The translations under genes and the position numbers were made by a program. The notes under the pieces are model-generated. The model was not told where the DNA came from. It saw only the letters and a list, made by a program, of their open reading frames with translations, and did not search any database. DNA of 64,000 bases from CAZQBY01 sp964592405 [NCBI: uncultured archaeon]. Its GTDB lineage: Archaea > Altiarchaeota > Altiarchaeia > JAFGQM01. The stretch covers positions 19,968-83,967 of the forward strand of contig CAZQBY010000006.1 of the NCBI GenBank assembly GCA_964592405.1. Direction: 5' to 3'. How positions within the stretch are numbered: position 1 is the first letter of the stretch; each line of letters starts with the position of its first letter. Shown here piece after piece: positions 35,711 through 45,649 of this stretch.

Positions 35711-38700
35711 TCAAGGTCCCTTGTCGTATTCTACCACTTCCCCACACTTCGGGCAGAATCTGCTTCCCGGGTCTATACGTGCCCCACATTTCCTACAGAT
35801 ACCAGCCTCTTCTGCCGGCTTTTTCCCGAGCTTCTCTGTTCCCCTCCTGAGCTTTCTCATCAGGAAGAGGCCTAGAACCAGTAATATTACCACCGTCAGC
35901 ACAAGTATTATCGGACTCAGATTCACTCCGCCGACCGGAATTACGGGCTTTTCAAGCTTCTCTACCCATTCCGGCTTTGGTATGGGTTTCTCCACTGACT
36001 CTTCCACTTCCGGCTCAATGTTCAGATCAGGGGCTTCTGCTTCAGGCGGATTCTCTTTCATAACCTCTATTGCTTCCTCAAGGCTCCAGCCCTCCCGATA
36101 GTCAGGAATGCCGTTGTTGTTGAGGTCCACAGTCCGGCAGTATTCATCTTTCCATTCAGACTCATTACAGTAGTTCCATATGGCCGGCCCAAGGTCTATT
36201 GTGACCATCTCCTCTCCTGAGGTCCCATTGAAGATGTGCAGCCACCTCACGTTCTCATGCATCGGGACTATCAGCGGGAAAGCCGTCTCACTCATGAACG
36301 GCTCGCCCTCCAGTGCTGGCCCATCGCCGATGTTGATCCTTCTCGGGTCGCCGAAGCTGAAGGCGTCTATCTCCTTGCCACCTGCTGATTGTGTGATGGC
36401 TGAGAAATCTCTGGCCCACATGCCTAGGTCGGGGTGATTTGGAACCACTCTTGAGAGAAGGTGCTTCATTGTGCTGTTCCTGAAGTCCACATAACTTATT
36501 ATGCCCTTTGAGCCCCCGGATGGCCAGTGTTCGAAAACATAGTTTATGCGGCGCACGTCGGCCTCCTTGAACTTTGCGTTGCTCAAGCTTCCGCAGCCTC
36601 CTGACATGATATCCTGCTCCGGAGAGTCGCTGTCATAACGATATTTGTCTTTGGAGCAGTCGCCTTCCCTTATCTGCCTGCAGCTGCCGTCTGTCCAGCC
36701 CTCCGAAGCGGCTGCTGACTGGCAGTCGCTCATGGAATTCCAGACATTGGGCTTGTGGGAGGCCCTGCTGTAAGCAGCATCACCACAGTACTCGTCAGTG
36801 AGTGCAAACAGGGAGTGTCCGGCCTCATGTATTATCATGATTCCCCTATTGCCGCAGTATGAGCCGCTGTAGTGGGACGTCGGCCCGAACAGCGAGCAGC
36901 CCCTGATATCTCTCTCGGTCAGTATGCCTGCCGAATCCACAAATGATGCGTGCTCCCAGAAGTGGTCCGGCTCGTAGGCAAAGCATGCACAGCCAAGCCC
37001 AAGGGTGAGGGCACAGGCGAAAGAGCAGCTATATACCCAATCAAAGTATTCCTTCTCTCCGGGCAGCCAGCCTGCACAACCTATGCAGATATTGCCCTCC
37101 GGGCCTTCCGGGTTGTAGCAGTAATATGCATCAGATCCTGTAGTCTTACCATACCCGCCTGTGTAGACGTAAAAGTTGAACATGTCCTCATAGCCTTCAT
37201 AGATGGGTCTTGTGGAAGTCTTGTTCAGGCCAAGAAACCTCATCCTTATGGTATCCTTCACCTCATTCAGGAAACCGGAGAAGTTGCCCTCGAAGTCTTC
37301 CTCAGGGACGAACATGATGTCTATATAGCCATCGTTTGGATGCCCTCTTATCCTCAGCGGCTCCACCTTTGAGTCGCACCATGTGCATTCGACGCAGTCT
37401 GGGCATCTGCCGCCGCAGTCCGTTCCAAACTCATTGTGGCCCTGTAGCAAATCGTTGCAGTCATAGGCATCATCTATACCATCCTCGTCTATGTCGCTGC
37501 GTATGTTGGGGCAGCAGTAGGCGCATCCCCTTCCCACACCGGCATCTTTCCAGAGGCTGTTGATTGTGCACTTGTTTGTGTGGCCTGTATTGTTGTTGCC
37601 GTAGTTGCTCACGTCCAAGATATTGTCACAGAATATATTCTCCCTCATAAAATTCCCATCGCTGGTATCATCGATGTGAACCCCGGTCCCAGCATTTCTG
37701 ATATCTGCCATGTAAATCTGGTTGTCATCTGAGTCCTCTATCAAATAAATGCCCTTTACCTCAGCATTCTCGTCACCATCCATCTCTACACGGGTTATCC
37801 TGTTTCTGTCGGAGTCGTAGAGTGATATGCCGGCTATACGCGCACCGCTTATGTCCAAGTTCTCTATGGTGCAGTCATGCGAGAACGCCAGCGAGAAGCC
37901 AGTGTCACATTCCGAGGTGTCCATGTCGTCTATCTCTATCCCGCTAGACTGGGATATCTTCACGCAGTCCTGCTCCATGCCGCTGACGCTCCCAGTCTGG
38001 AAGCTGATACCGTTGGAGTTTGTGATTGTAACTCCCTGATAACCGGAGTCCACAGTGAGTGTCGTGAATTCCACATCCTTTGAGTTGATTATCAGCACAC
38101 CATCCGAGCCGGTGGCGCCGTTGTTCACACTCACACCACGAAATTGCGAATCACTGACGTTGCACAGTATAAGCTCTGAGAAGTCTCTGTAACCCCATGT
38201 AGAGTCGATTGTCAGCCCGGATACATCATGGAAGTAGCCTATCTTTTTGATTAGCCCTCCGATATTGGTAGTATCGATGTTGTTATTACAGTTCCCGCTG
38301 GTGTAGAGAGAGTAATGTTGCCCCAGAAGCGTGTTATCCGTGAAGGTGTTGTCAAATGCATCACCGTAAAGATAGACGCCATAAATGCTGTTTGGTTTTA
38401 TTGTATTCTTGTCTATGATGTTGCTCCTCGACGGTAGCGCATCGTCTCGTATTATCAGCCCATAGTCGTTGTGGGCCACCTCGTTGGATACAATACGGCT
38501 GTGGGAAGTCCCTCTCAGCTCAACTCCGGTGTCAAAATGCTCAATGATGCAGTTCCGCAACTCGTTGTTGACCCGGTTAACCATAAGCACGCCGGTTCCA
38601 GAACCGCTCCCTATTATCTTATGGCCATTGCAGTCTATGGTAACATGGCTTGTGTCAACACTCAGCCCGTTGCCTGCAACAATGTCATGAATAAGCTCCA

Positions 38701-39739
38701 CAGTCCCGTATTCGCCGTCCAGCGCATCCTGCAGGCTGCTTGCAGTCCCGACAATGGTTGCAGTCCCTGCATTGCAGACCTCATCGCACCATGTTACATC
38801 GCCATCGTTGTTCCAGTTATATATCACATCGCAGATATTGTCGTTTCTTGTGCTCCCGGTTGCCGGGCTCCATGGGCTACTGAAAATATCACCCTTCGCG
38901 CTGCCGCAGATACGGTTGCCTTGCAGGACAGCATCCTTTGTATTACCGAGGAAGATGCCCTGCCCACTGTCCTCAATGGTGTTGTCTTCAATCCTGACAT
39001 CCTCGGAATCGGCTATAAACATCCCGGAACCGTAGTTTTCCAACAGCGTGTTGTTTGTTATCAGCCCGCCGTCCACACCGTGGAGATCTATGCCCACCTC
39101 AAATTTACTTATCTCACAGTTCCTGATAGTAATGTCCCTGCCCCCAGCAAAGATGCCGTAATAGAACTCCTGCCCTGTGGCTCCCCCGGTTATCCCATGG
39201 CCTTCGCAGTCAAATGTCTTTCCGTCCGAATCAAAGACTACACACTGCCTCCCAGAGGAAGAACTTATGTCCCTGCCCAGATAGACAGTCTCGCAGGAGC
39301 CTTCAAGCATCTGGGAGCAGGAGATACAGGAGTCGCATTCACACGGCCTCTTTGGAGGAGTCCATTTGACCTCAAACCCAACAGTGTCTGTGGCCAGTGG
39401 CGTGATGGCGTTGCAGTCGTTCCACACCTCTACCTTTATAACTGCATCTCCTGTTGGGTCTTCCGGAACAACCCAGTCATGGCGGCCGGCGTTTTTGTTG
39501 CAGGCATAGAGTGTTTCCCAGCTCTTGCCGCCATCGGCAGAATAGTAGACCGCAGCAAAGCTTATGCCGTCCGTGTTGTCCCACTTAATGCGGTAGGTCC
39601 TCCCACCGCTTACATCTTCATCTTCAACCGGGGCTGTGATGATTACATAGTAAACCGGCGGCAGGTATGTCAGCGGAATTGCACTCACAAGAGTGGCAAA
39701 TATAGCAGAAGCCAGGAGAAAGACAAGAATTCTGCCCAT
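35711..39739 (-). CDS. Surface protein with beta-helix (NosD-like) and M64-type peptidase, membrane helix and cytoplasmic zinc ribbon
   Basis: The protein has 1342 residues from ATG 39739, which begins a clear signal peptide (MGRILVFLLASAIFATLVSA); the upstream Met is rejected. An Ig-like domain (about 25-125) is followed by a Cys-containing segment and a long right-handed beta-helix with NosD-type repeats (about 150-720; words like NNTLLENYGSGMFI). A Cys-rich link follows, and then a peptidase domain with HEAGHSLFALTDEY, very close to the HExGHxxxxLxDEY of family M64. One membrane helix (about 1268-1290) leads to a short cytoplasmic tail with CRKCG and CPKCG, a zinc ribbon. It is probably a secreted glycan- or protein-processing enzyme held at the surface. 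Confidence 0.85.
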   Translation of the reverse strand: MGRILVFLLASAIFATLVSAIPLTYLPPVYYVIITAPVEDEDVSGGRTYRIKWDNTDGISFAAVYYSADGGKSWETLYACNKNAGRHDWVVPEDPTGDAVIKVEVWNDCNAITPLATDTVGFEVKWTPPKRPCECDSCISCSQMLEGSCETVYLGRDISSSSGRQCVVFDSDGKTFDCEGHGITGGATGQEFYYGIFAGGRDITIRNCEISKFEVGIDLHGVDGGLITNNTLLENYGSGMFIADSEDVRIEDNTIEDSGQGIFLGNTKDAVLQGNRICGSAKGDIFSSPWSPATGSTRNDNICDVIYNWNNDGDVTWCDEVCNAGTATIVGTASSLQDALDGEYGTVELIHDIVAGNGLSVDTSHVTIDCNGHKIIGSGSGTGVLMVNRVNNELRNCIIEHFDTGVELRGTSHSRIVSNEVAHNDYGLIIRDDALPSRSNIIDKNTIKPNSIYGVYLYGDAFDNTFTDNTLLGQHYSLYTSGNCNNNIDTTNIGGLIKKIGYFHDVSGLTIDSTWGYRDFSELILCNVSDSQFRGVSVNNGATGSDGVLIINSKDVEFTTLTVDSGYQGVTITNSNGISFQTGSVSGMEQDCVKISQSSGIEIDDMDTSECDTGFSLAFSHDCTIENLDISGARIAGISLYDSDRNRITRVEMDGDENAEVKGIYLIEDSDDNQIYMADIRNAGTGVHIDDTSDGNFMRENIFCDNILDVSNYGNNNTGHTNKCTINSLWKDAGVGRGCAYCCPNIRSDIDEDGIDDAYDCNDLLQGHNEFGTDCGGRCPDCVECTWCDSKVEPLRIRGHPNDGYIDIMFVPEEDFEGNFSGFLNEVKDTIRMRFLGLNKTSTRPIYEGYEDMFNFYVYTGGYGKTTGSDAYYCYNPEGPEGNICIGCAGWLPGEKEYFDWVYSCSFACALTLGLGCACFAYEPDHFWEHASFVDSAGILTERDIRGCSLFGPTSHYSGSYCGNRGIMIIHEAGHSLFALTDEYCGDAAYSRASHKPNVWNSMSDCQSAAASEGWTDGSCRQIREGDCSKDKYRYDSDSPEQDIMSGGCGSLSNAKFKEADVRRINYVFEHWPSGGSKGIISYVDFRNSTMKHLLSRVVPNHPDLGMWARDFSAITQSAGGKEIDAFSFGDPRRINIGDGPALEGEPFMSETAFPLIVPMHENVRWLHIFNGTSGEEMVTIDLGPAIWNYCNESEWKDEYCRTVDLNNNGIPDYREGWSLEEAIEVMKENPPEAEAPDLNIEPEVEESVEKPIPKPEWVEKLEKPVIPVGGVNLSPIILVLTVVILLVLGLFLMRKLRRGTEKLGKKPAEEAGICRKCGARIDPGSRFCPKCGEVVEYDKGP

Positions 39740-39842
39740 TTTTATCTCCTTTACTTTATGACCAGTCCATAAAAAGCCGGCCACAAAAACAACAAAGGTA
39801 AGAGATGTTTTTTTCCCTTGGGATGATAATTATCCAATTCTT

Positions 39843-42791
39843 ATGGTCTGTGACTACCGGCGTATAGAGGAGAAATGGAGGAGGAAATGGGCTGATGCAG
39901 GAGTATTTGAGCCGGAGCCATCGGAAAAGCCGAAATTCTACATAACTGTAGCCTATCCCTACCCTTCTGGAGGCATGCACGTTGGCCATGCGCGCACATA
40001 TACGGTACCGGATATCTTCGCCAGATACAAGCGCATGAAGGGCTATAATGTCCTTTTCCCAATGGCATGGCATGTGACCGGAACCCCCATAGTCGGCGCG
40101 GTCAAGCGCATGAAGGAGGGTGAAGAAAAACAGCTCCGTGTTCTCAGGGATATTTATGGCGTTACTGGAGAGGAGATGAAGAAGATGCAAACCCCCATGG
40201 ACTACGCGCGCTACTTCATCGAGAACCATTACATTCCCGGAATGAAGGGCATGGGCTATTCCATAGACTGGCGCCGACAGTTCACGACAAATGACCCTCA
40301 CTACAGCAGGTTTATAACATGGCAGTACAATACACTCTACAGATATGGTCTTGTCCGTGAGGGCAAGCACCCTGTAAGATACTGTACGGGTTGCAGAAAT
40401 CCGGTTACCGCGCATGACATTCTTGAAGGGGAGGAGGCCGAGATGCAGGAATGGACCCTGTTGAAATTCAGATTTGAAGACCCGACTGGAGACCCGAAAC
40501 TGAAAACTGAAAACTGTTTCATCATTGCGGCCACCCTTCGTCCGGAGACCATGTATGGCCAGACAAACATGTGGGTAAATCCTGATGTGGAATACGTCAG
40601 GGCCAGGGTGGGCAGTGAGTGCTGGATAATCAGCAGGGAATGTGCCGAGAAGCTGCCGTATCAGGACAAGAAGGTGCAGATACTTGGCACAATAAGGGGG
40701 AGCGAGATGGTTGGTAGGTATTGCCATGCGCCTGCGATAGACAGGAATATCATAATACTGCCGTCCAGCTTCCCAGATCCGGCGATCGGAACCGGACTTG
40801 TCACCTCCGTCCCGTCGGATGCCCCATATGACTGGGTTGCGCTCAGACAACTGCAGGAGAGCAGGGAGGAATGCGAGAGGTATGGTCTGGACTGGGAGGA
40901 AATAAAGAAGATTGAGGTCATACCAATCATCCGGACAAAGAAATTTGGCGAAAATGCAGCCCTTAAGATAGTTGGGGACATGGGGATCAGGAGCCAGAAT
41001 GAGACAGAAAAGCTGGAGGCTGCGACGAAGGAGGTCTACAAGGAGGGATTCCACACAGGTGTCATGCTGGATACGTGTGGTCCATACTCCGGCATGCCGG
41101 TGGAGCGCGCAAAAGAAGCTATGCGTGAGGCCTTTCTGGAACAGGGTCTGGCTGATGTGATGTATGACTTCTCCGAGCCCGTTATCTGCAGATGTGGAAA
41201 AAAGGTAGTGGTGGCTAATGCGGACTCATGGTTTCTGAGATACTCCGACAGCGAATGGAAGGCCAAGACTAGGGGCTGTGTCCAGAACCTGAAATGCATA
41301 CCGGAGAATACCCGCAGTGAATATAACCACACCATCGACTGGCTGAAGGACTGGCCCTGTATACGCAATTTTGGGCTTGGAACCAAGCTGCCGTTTGATG
41401 AGCGCTTTATAATCGAGCCGCTTTCTGACTCCACGATATATATGGCCTTTTACACGATATCCCACCTAATCAGGGACATTGAGCCAGAGAAGCTGACGGA
41501 GGACTTCTTCAACTTCGTTTTCAGGGGGGAGGGGACTCTGGACGATGTGGCGAGGAAGACCGGTATAGAGAAGGGCAGGTTGGACAGAATTAAGGCTTCG
41601 TTTGACTACTGGTATCCACTGGACTGGAGGTGCTCAGCCTCAGAGCTCATAGGCAATCATCTGACCTTCATGATATTTCACCACACAGCGCTGTTTCCAT
41701 TTAACAAATGGCCAAAGGGGATTGTGGCATTCGGCGTGGGCCTGTTGGAAGGGCAGAAAATGTCTTCCTCTAGGGGCAATGTTGTCCTGCTGAAAGAAGC
41801 ACTTGAACGCCATGGTGCCGATGTTGTCCGGCTGTTTCTGATGAGCAATGCTGAGCCCTGGCAGGACTTCGACTGGCGCGAGAACGAGGTTATGGGTGCG
41901 AAGAAGGCACTTGCAAGGTTTTGGGCATTTGCGCAATCGGTGAGGAAACTTGGTAATTTAGGTGAATCATCTCCGGACCAACAATCTCCGGACCAACAAT
42001 CTCCGGACCAACAATCTCCGGACACACAATCTCCGGACCAACAATCTCCGGGCGCACAATCCCCGGACAGAGAATATGCGCGCACATCCATAGATAAATG
42101 GCTCATCTCAAAGCTACAGGCAATCAAGAGGGAGGTTGGCGAGGCTCTTGAGGGCTTTCAGACAAGAAAGGCTCTCCAGTCCGGGTTTTTTGAGGTTTTC
42201 CCTGTTCTGAGGTGGTATGAGCGGAGGGGGGGAAATAACGCCGCAGTCCTCAGGGAGTTCCTCTCCGAATGGGTCAGACTGATGGCACCTTTCACACCCT
42301 ACATCTGTGAGGAGATATGGTCTTGGATTGGAGACGGTTTTGTAATTGATGCCCCATATCCAGAGGCAGATGAGTCAAGGAGGTTTACAAAGGCCGAAGC
42401 AGCCGAGGCCCTGATTGAGAGACTACTGGCAGATATTGAAAAGATTGTGGAGATGACCGGCAAAAAGCCGAAGCGAATTCTTGTTTACACAGCAGATGAC
42501 TGGAAATACCGGCTTTTCGAAGAGGTGAAAAAGGGCGTGCAGACAGCTGATATAATGAGGAACAAGGAATTTGAAGATTACAGAAAAGAAGCGGCCCGGC
42601 TGGTCCAGAAGGCAAACGCGGCAGAGTTCGTTCCGGGATGGACAAGAGAGGATGATAATTCCACACTCCTTGATGCACTGGAGTTCTTGAAAAGGGAGCT
42701 GGCCTGTAGTGTGGCCATAAATCCAAAAGAGGATCCGCAGGACAGGGCGCGCTTTGCACTGCCTATGAGACCTGCCATTTATTTGGAATAA
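39843..42791 (+). CDS. leuS: Leucyl-tRNA synthetase (archaeal type) with a repeat insertion
   Basis: The protein has 982 residues. The class I motifs are HVGH at 46-49 (in PSGGMHVGHA) and KMSSS near residue 639. The CP1 editing domain lies between them, as in archaeal and eukaryotic LeuRS. The anticodon-binding helical domain and the C-terminal extension follow. Between KMSSS and the anticodon domain, at residues of about 709-745, seven near-copies of SPDQQ are inserted, encoded by a 15-nt tandem repeat. The frame is kept throughout, so the enzyme is presumably functional with a flexible linker there. Confidence 0.95.
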   Translation: MVCDYRRIEEKWRRKWADAGVFEPEPSEKPKFYITVAYPYPSGGMHVGHARTYTVPDIFARYKRMKGYNVLFPMAWHVTGTPIVGAVKRMKEGEEKQLRVLRDIYGVTGEEMKKMQTPMDYARYFIENHYIPGMKGMGYSIDWRRQFTTNDPHYSRFITWQYNTLYRYGLVREGKHPVRYCTGCRNPVTAHDILEGEEAEMQEWTLLKFRFEDPTGDPKLKTENCFIIAATLRPETMYGQTNMWVNPDVEYVRARVGSECWIISRECAEKLPYQDKKVQILGTIRGSEMVGRYCHAPAIDRNIIILPSSFPDPAIGTGLVTSVPSDAPYDWVALRQLQESREECERYGLDWEEIKKIEVIPIIRTKKFGENAALKIVGDMGIRSQNETEKLEAATKEVYKEGFHTGVMLDTCGPYSGMPVERAKEAMREAFLEQGLADVMYDFSEPVICRCGKKVVVANADSWFLRYSDSEWKAKTRGCVQNLKCIPENTRSEYNHTIDWLKDWPCIRNFGLGTKLPFDERFIIEPLSDSTIYMAFYTISHLIRDIEPEKLTEDFFNFVFRGEGTLDDVARKTGIEKGRLDRIKASFDYWYPLDWRCSASELIGNHLTFMIFHHTALFPFNKWPKGIVAFGVGLLEGQKMSSSRGNVVLLKEALERHGADVVRLFLMSNAEPWQDFDWRENEVMGAKKALARFWAFAQSVRKLGNLGESSPDQQSPDQQSPDQQSPDTQSPDQQSPGAQSPDREYARTSIDKWLISKLQAIKREVGEALEGFQTRKALQSGFFEVFPVLRWYERRGGNNAAVLREFLSEWVRLMAPFTPYICEEIWSWIGDGFVIDAPYPEADESRRFTKAEAAEALIERLLADIEKIVEMTGKKPKRILVYTADDWKYRLFEEVKKGVQTADIMRNKEFEDYRKEAARLVQKANAAEFVPGWTREDDNSTLLDALEFLKRELACSVAINPKEDPQDRARFALPMRPAIYLE
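41971..42075 (+). repeat. 15-nt in-frame tandem repeat inside leuS, seven units
   Basis: The unit CTCCGGACCAACAAT is repeated from 41971. Units 1, 2, 3 and 5 are exact, unit 4 has CACACA, unit 6 GGCGCACA, and unit 7 begins CCCC. It encodes runs of Ser-Pro-Asp-Gln-Gln. Near-perfect identity suggests recent slippage expansion, and the unit length of 15 keeps the reading frame. Confidence 0.97.
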
Positions 42792-42858
42792 CAGAAGTCA
42801 AATTCAATGTGCTGTTTGATTGTGCCAAACATATACAGCAGAAATATACGCAGGAATG

Positions 42859-42894
42859 CACACCAAAATACACACCAAAATACACACCAAAAAT
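42859..42894 (+). repeat. 12-nt tandem repeat, three units, before the PfkB gene
   Basis: CACACCAAAATA occurs at 42859-42870 and 42871-42882, with a third copy CACACCAAAAAT at 42883-42894. The array ends five bases before the ATG at 42900, so it forms the 5' leader or core promoter of the kinase gene. The rest of the 108-nt gap after leuS shows no gene. Confidence 0.9.
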
Positions 42895-42899
42895 AAAAA

Positions 42900-43793
42900 A
42901 TGAAAATAGTTTCCATAGGTGCGGTTCTCATGGATCAGGTAGCCTTAGTTTCGCGCTTTCCGGGCGAGGATGATGAGGTTTTCGTCCCCTGCTTGGAGCT
43001 GAGGCCGGGTGGCTCTGCAGCAAATTTTGCAGTATTCTGTTCGCGACTTGGTGGGAAAGCGGGCTTTGTTGGGAAGGTGGGCAGGGACAATTTTGGCGAC
43101 GTGCTCATATCAGACCTGGTGAGTGAGGGGGTTGACACAAACGGTGTTGTGCGTTCTGATTTACCAACCGGAACAGTGTTCATTGCGGTCCGCTCAGATG
43201 GCCAGCGCATGATGTTTGCCTGTTCCGGGGCAGCAAATGACCTGCATGAATCGGATATCAGCCCACATTACCTGAACAGGTTTGACCATCTGCACTTGGC
43301 AGACCTGAATAATATCGCCGTATTGAAACATGCCGCTTCTCTCTTTGAGGGCAGTGTCAGCCTTAATCCGGGTGCCCTGATAGCAGACAAAGGAAAGGAG
43401 GCACTTGACCTGATAAAGGAGGTGGATATCCTCATATGCTCAAAGAACGAGGCCAGAAAGCTTACTGGTGAGAAATCCATTGAAAACTGCCTTCAGACAC
43501 TCACCGACATGGGTCCTGAGACTGCCGTTGTGACATGTGGCCCGGAACCGCCACTGGCTATGAGCAGGGAGGGTGCTACAGTGACGGCCCAGACGCATGA
43601 CATCAAGATTGTTGACACCACAGGTGCCGGAGATTCATTTTCAGCAGGGTTTGTGTCCGAGTTTCTGAGAAGCAGGGACATGGGGCAGGCCCTCAGATTT
43701 GGGGTTGCAACAGCAGAAATAGTCATACAACACAGGGGAGCGCGCGCGGGCCTGAAAAATCGCAAGCAGGTTGAGCGAGTCCTTCCTGCCTAA
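42900..43793 (+). CDS. PfkB-family carbohydrate/nucleoside kinase
   Basis: The protein has 297 residues with the ribokinase fold. The N-terminal substrate-binding motif is LRPGGSAANFAVFCSRLGG (Gly-Gly hinge). The C-terminal ATP/anion-hole motif is DTTGAGDSFSAGF with the catalytic Asp in GAGD. It phosphorylates a sugar or nucleoside; the substrate cannot be read from sequence. No lid deviations are obvious. It converges on the ACT-domain gene with a four-base overlap. Confidence 0.9.
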   Translation: MKIVSIGAVLMDQVALVSRFPGEDDEVFVPCLELRPGGSAANFAVFCSRLGGKAGFVGKVGRDNFGDVLISDLVSEGVDTNGVVRSDLPTGTVFIAVRSDGQRMMFACSGAANDLHESDISPHYLNRFDHLHLADLNNIAVLKHAASLFEGSVSLNPGALIADKGKEALDLIKEVDILICSKNEARKLTGEKSIENCLQTLTDMGPETAVVTCGPEPPLAMSREGATVTAQTHDIKIVDTTGAGDSFSAGFVSEFLRSRDMGQALRFGVATAEIVIQHRGARAGLKNRKQVERVLPA

Positions 43794-44443
43794 TATCTCT
43801 TTCCTCTCTGCTTGTTTATGTCAAACTCGGCAGTCCTGGCTATGGCCATAACAGCCATTACACCTGCCTGTACCGGATCAGTGACAATCAGATCAGCCGC
43901 TTTTGCGGCGGACCCGGGCATGTTCAGCGATATGACTATGACTCCCAGATCCCTTATTTCCTTCACGGCATCCGTTATCCTGCCGCCCATAATTGAACCT
44001 GCCAGGACCAGCACCTCTGCCCTGGAAAGCCTTGCAACCGCCCTGACAGCATTTTCCAGTTTGTCCTCACCCACTAGGGGAATCGTGTCCACGGATATCT
44101 TTTCCCCCCTTATATTGTGGCGGTCGGCTTCACTTATGGCACCTTTGGCAACTTCAGCCACCTGTGCACCGCCCCCGATAATGATAACCCTCTTTCCATA
44201 AACCTCACTGAATGTGGGCACTTCCTTCAGGCTTATCACCGGCTTCAGCCCGGATATCGCTTTTTTGACTCCCTCCTTATCTTCAACTCCTTCCAGCTCA
44301 AGATATATTTTGGCCTTGTTCTTTCTCTTCTCCCCTGTGGTAATGTGGCTTATGTTTATTCCGCCTGCCGATATTACCCCTGTTATGGAATTCAGAACAC
44401 CCGGCCTGTCCTCGACAGTCAGATCCAAGGCAATCCTGCTCAT
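43790..44443 (-). CDS. ACT-domain protein with C-terminal Rossmann-like domain (DUF5612-like)
   Basis: The protein has 217 residues. Residues 1-75 form an ACT domain (LDLTVEDRPGVLNSITGVIS), a small amino-acid sensing fold. Residues 85-217 contain VYGKRVIIIGGGAQVAEVA and EVLVLAGSIMGGRI, a nucleotide-binding-like alpha/beta domain seen in an uncharacterised archaeal family. It overlaps argD by four bases (ATGA) and is the last gene of argJ-argB-argD. I infer that it senses an amino acid, perhaps arginine, for this pathway; this is not proven. Confidence 0.8.
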   Translation of the reverse strand: MSRIALDLTVEDRPGVLNSITGVISAGGINISHITTGEKRKNKAKIYLELEGVEDKEGVKKAISGLKPVISLKEVPTFSEVYGKRVIIIGGGAQVAEVAKGAISEADRHNIRGEKISVDTIPLVGEDKLENAVRAVARLSRAEVLVLAGSIMGGRITDAVKEIRDLGVIVISLNMPGSAAKAADLIVTDPVQAGVMAVMAIARTAEFDINKQRGKRY

Positions 44444-45609
44444 CTTATGGCCTCCATTAGATTCTCAGCCGCAAAATTGATTTCCTCTTTTGATAGGATG
44501 AGTGGTGGCAACATCCTTATAACAGTCTTATCGGTTACATTGACTAAAATACCCCTGCTCCGCATATCCTCCATTACGGTCTTTGCCTTCTCTTTGGATT
44601 CCAGCTCTAGGGCGATCATTAGTCCAAGACCCCTTGCACCCTCATGGTCTAGACAACTGAGAAAGTATCTGCCAATCTCTGCCGCATGCTTCATCAGGCC
44701 ATTATCCAGAATTGTCTCCACAGTTGCTATACCTGCTGCACAGGCCAGTGGCCCGCCACCAAAAGTCGAGCCGTGATCACCTTTCCCTATGGAAGATGCA
44801 ATATTCTCAGCCACCAGGGTTACGCCCATGGGAAACCCGTTGCCTATACCCTTGGCGATTGTTATGATATCCGGCCTGACACCGGTATGCTCAAATGCAA
44901 AGAATTTTCCAGTCCGCCCAACCCCGGTCTGGACCTCATCTGTGACCATAAGCGCTCCGTTGGCATCGCACAACTCGCGCACCTCCCTGAAATACTCTAC
45001 GCTGTCCTCCAGACTATCCTTGGGAAACCTAACGCCTCCCTCTCCCTGAATGAATTCAAGGAAAACCGCTGCTGTATCTGCATCCATTGCAGCTTTCAGG
45101 GAATCTATGTTGCCATACTCCACTATCCTAACATTCGGCATCAGAGGCCTGAACGGTTCCTGATATTTCTTTTTGTCCGTTATCGCAAGAGCTCCAAAGG
45201 TCCTGCCATGAAAACTGTTGCTCATGGCGATTATGCCATGCCGCTTTGTATGCTTCCTCGCAAACTTGATGGCTGCTTCGTTTGCTTCTGCTCCGGAATT
45301 GCAGAAAAAGGCTTTGGTCTTCATCGGGGCAAGATCGCTGAGCATCTCTGCCAGCCTCGCCTGGTTTTCTATGTAGTATAGGTTGGAAACATGCATGAGT
45401 TTTCCTGCCTGTTCCCTGATGGCCTTTACAACCCTTGGATGTGCATGACCAAGAGGCACACAGGCTATACCCCCTATCAGATCCAGATATTCGTTGCCTT
45501 CAGAGTCCCAGACCCTGCATCCGCTACCCCTGACCAACTCCAGTGGATACCGCTCGTAGGTTTGCAGAACAAACCTCTCATCCAGTCTTTTCAATATCTC
45601 AAAGTCCAT
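44440..45609 (-). CDS. argD: Acetylornithine aminotransferase
   Basis: This PLP-dependent class III aminotransferase of 389 residues makes N-acetylornithine from the semialdehyde. NSGAEANEAAIKFAR binds the cofactor phosphate, TDEVQTGVGRTG is the conserved Asp region, and the Schiff-base Lys lies in TIAKGIGNGFPMG. The pathway partners argB and argJ directly upstream favour ArgD over LysJ, although such enzymes often serve both. There is a 114-nt gap after argB with its own TATA-like element, so argD may have a second promoter. Confidence 0.92.
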   Translation of the reverse strand: MDFEILKRLDERFVLQTYERYPLELVRGSGCRVWDSEGNEYLDLIGGIACVPLGHAHPRVVKAIREQAGKLMHVSNLYYIENQARLAEMLSDLAPMKTKAFFCNSGAEANEAAIKFARKHTKRHGIIAMSNSFHGRTFGALAITDKKKYQEPFRPLMPNVRIVEYGNIDSLKAAMDADTAAVFLEFIQGEGGVRFPKDSLEDSVEYFREVRELCDANGALMVTDEVQTGVGRTGKFFAFEHTGVRPDIITIAKGIGNGFPMGVTLVAENIASSIGKGDHGSTFGGGPLACAAGIATVETILDNGLMKHAAEIGRYFLSCLDHEGARGLGLMIALELESKEKAKTVMEDMRSRGILVNVTDKTVIRMLPPLILSKEEINFAAENLMEAIR

Positions 45610-45649
45610 CCATTCCTGTCCATCCCTATACAGAACCTTATATGGGAAG

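Noticed and set aside
38471-39772. 433-codon frame on + strand
   Set aside because: It is antisense to the well-supported M64 surface protein and shows no recognisable family.
39756-41054. 432-codon frame on - strand
   Set aside because: It is antisense to the catalytic and editing parts of leuS.
44117-44776. 219-codon + strand frame
   Set aside because: It runs antisense across the ACT gene and argD, both with clear motifs.
44440-45609. Calling the aminotransferase LysJ instead of ArgD
   Set aside because: It lies in an operon with argJ and argB and no lysW/lysX-type genes are nearby; dual use is still possible.
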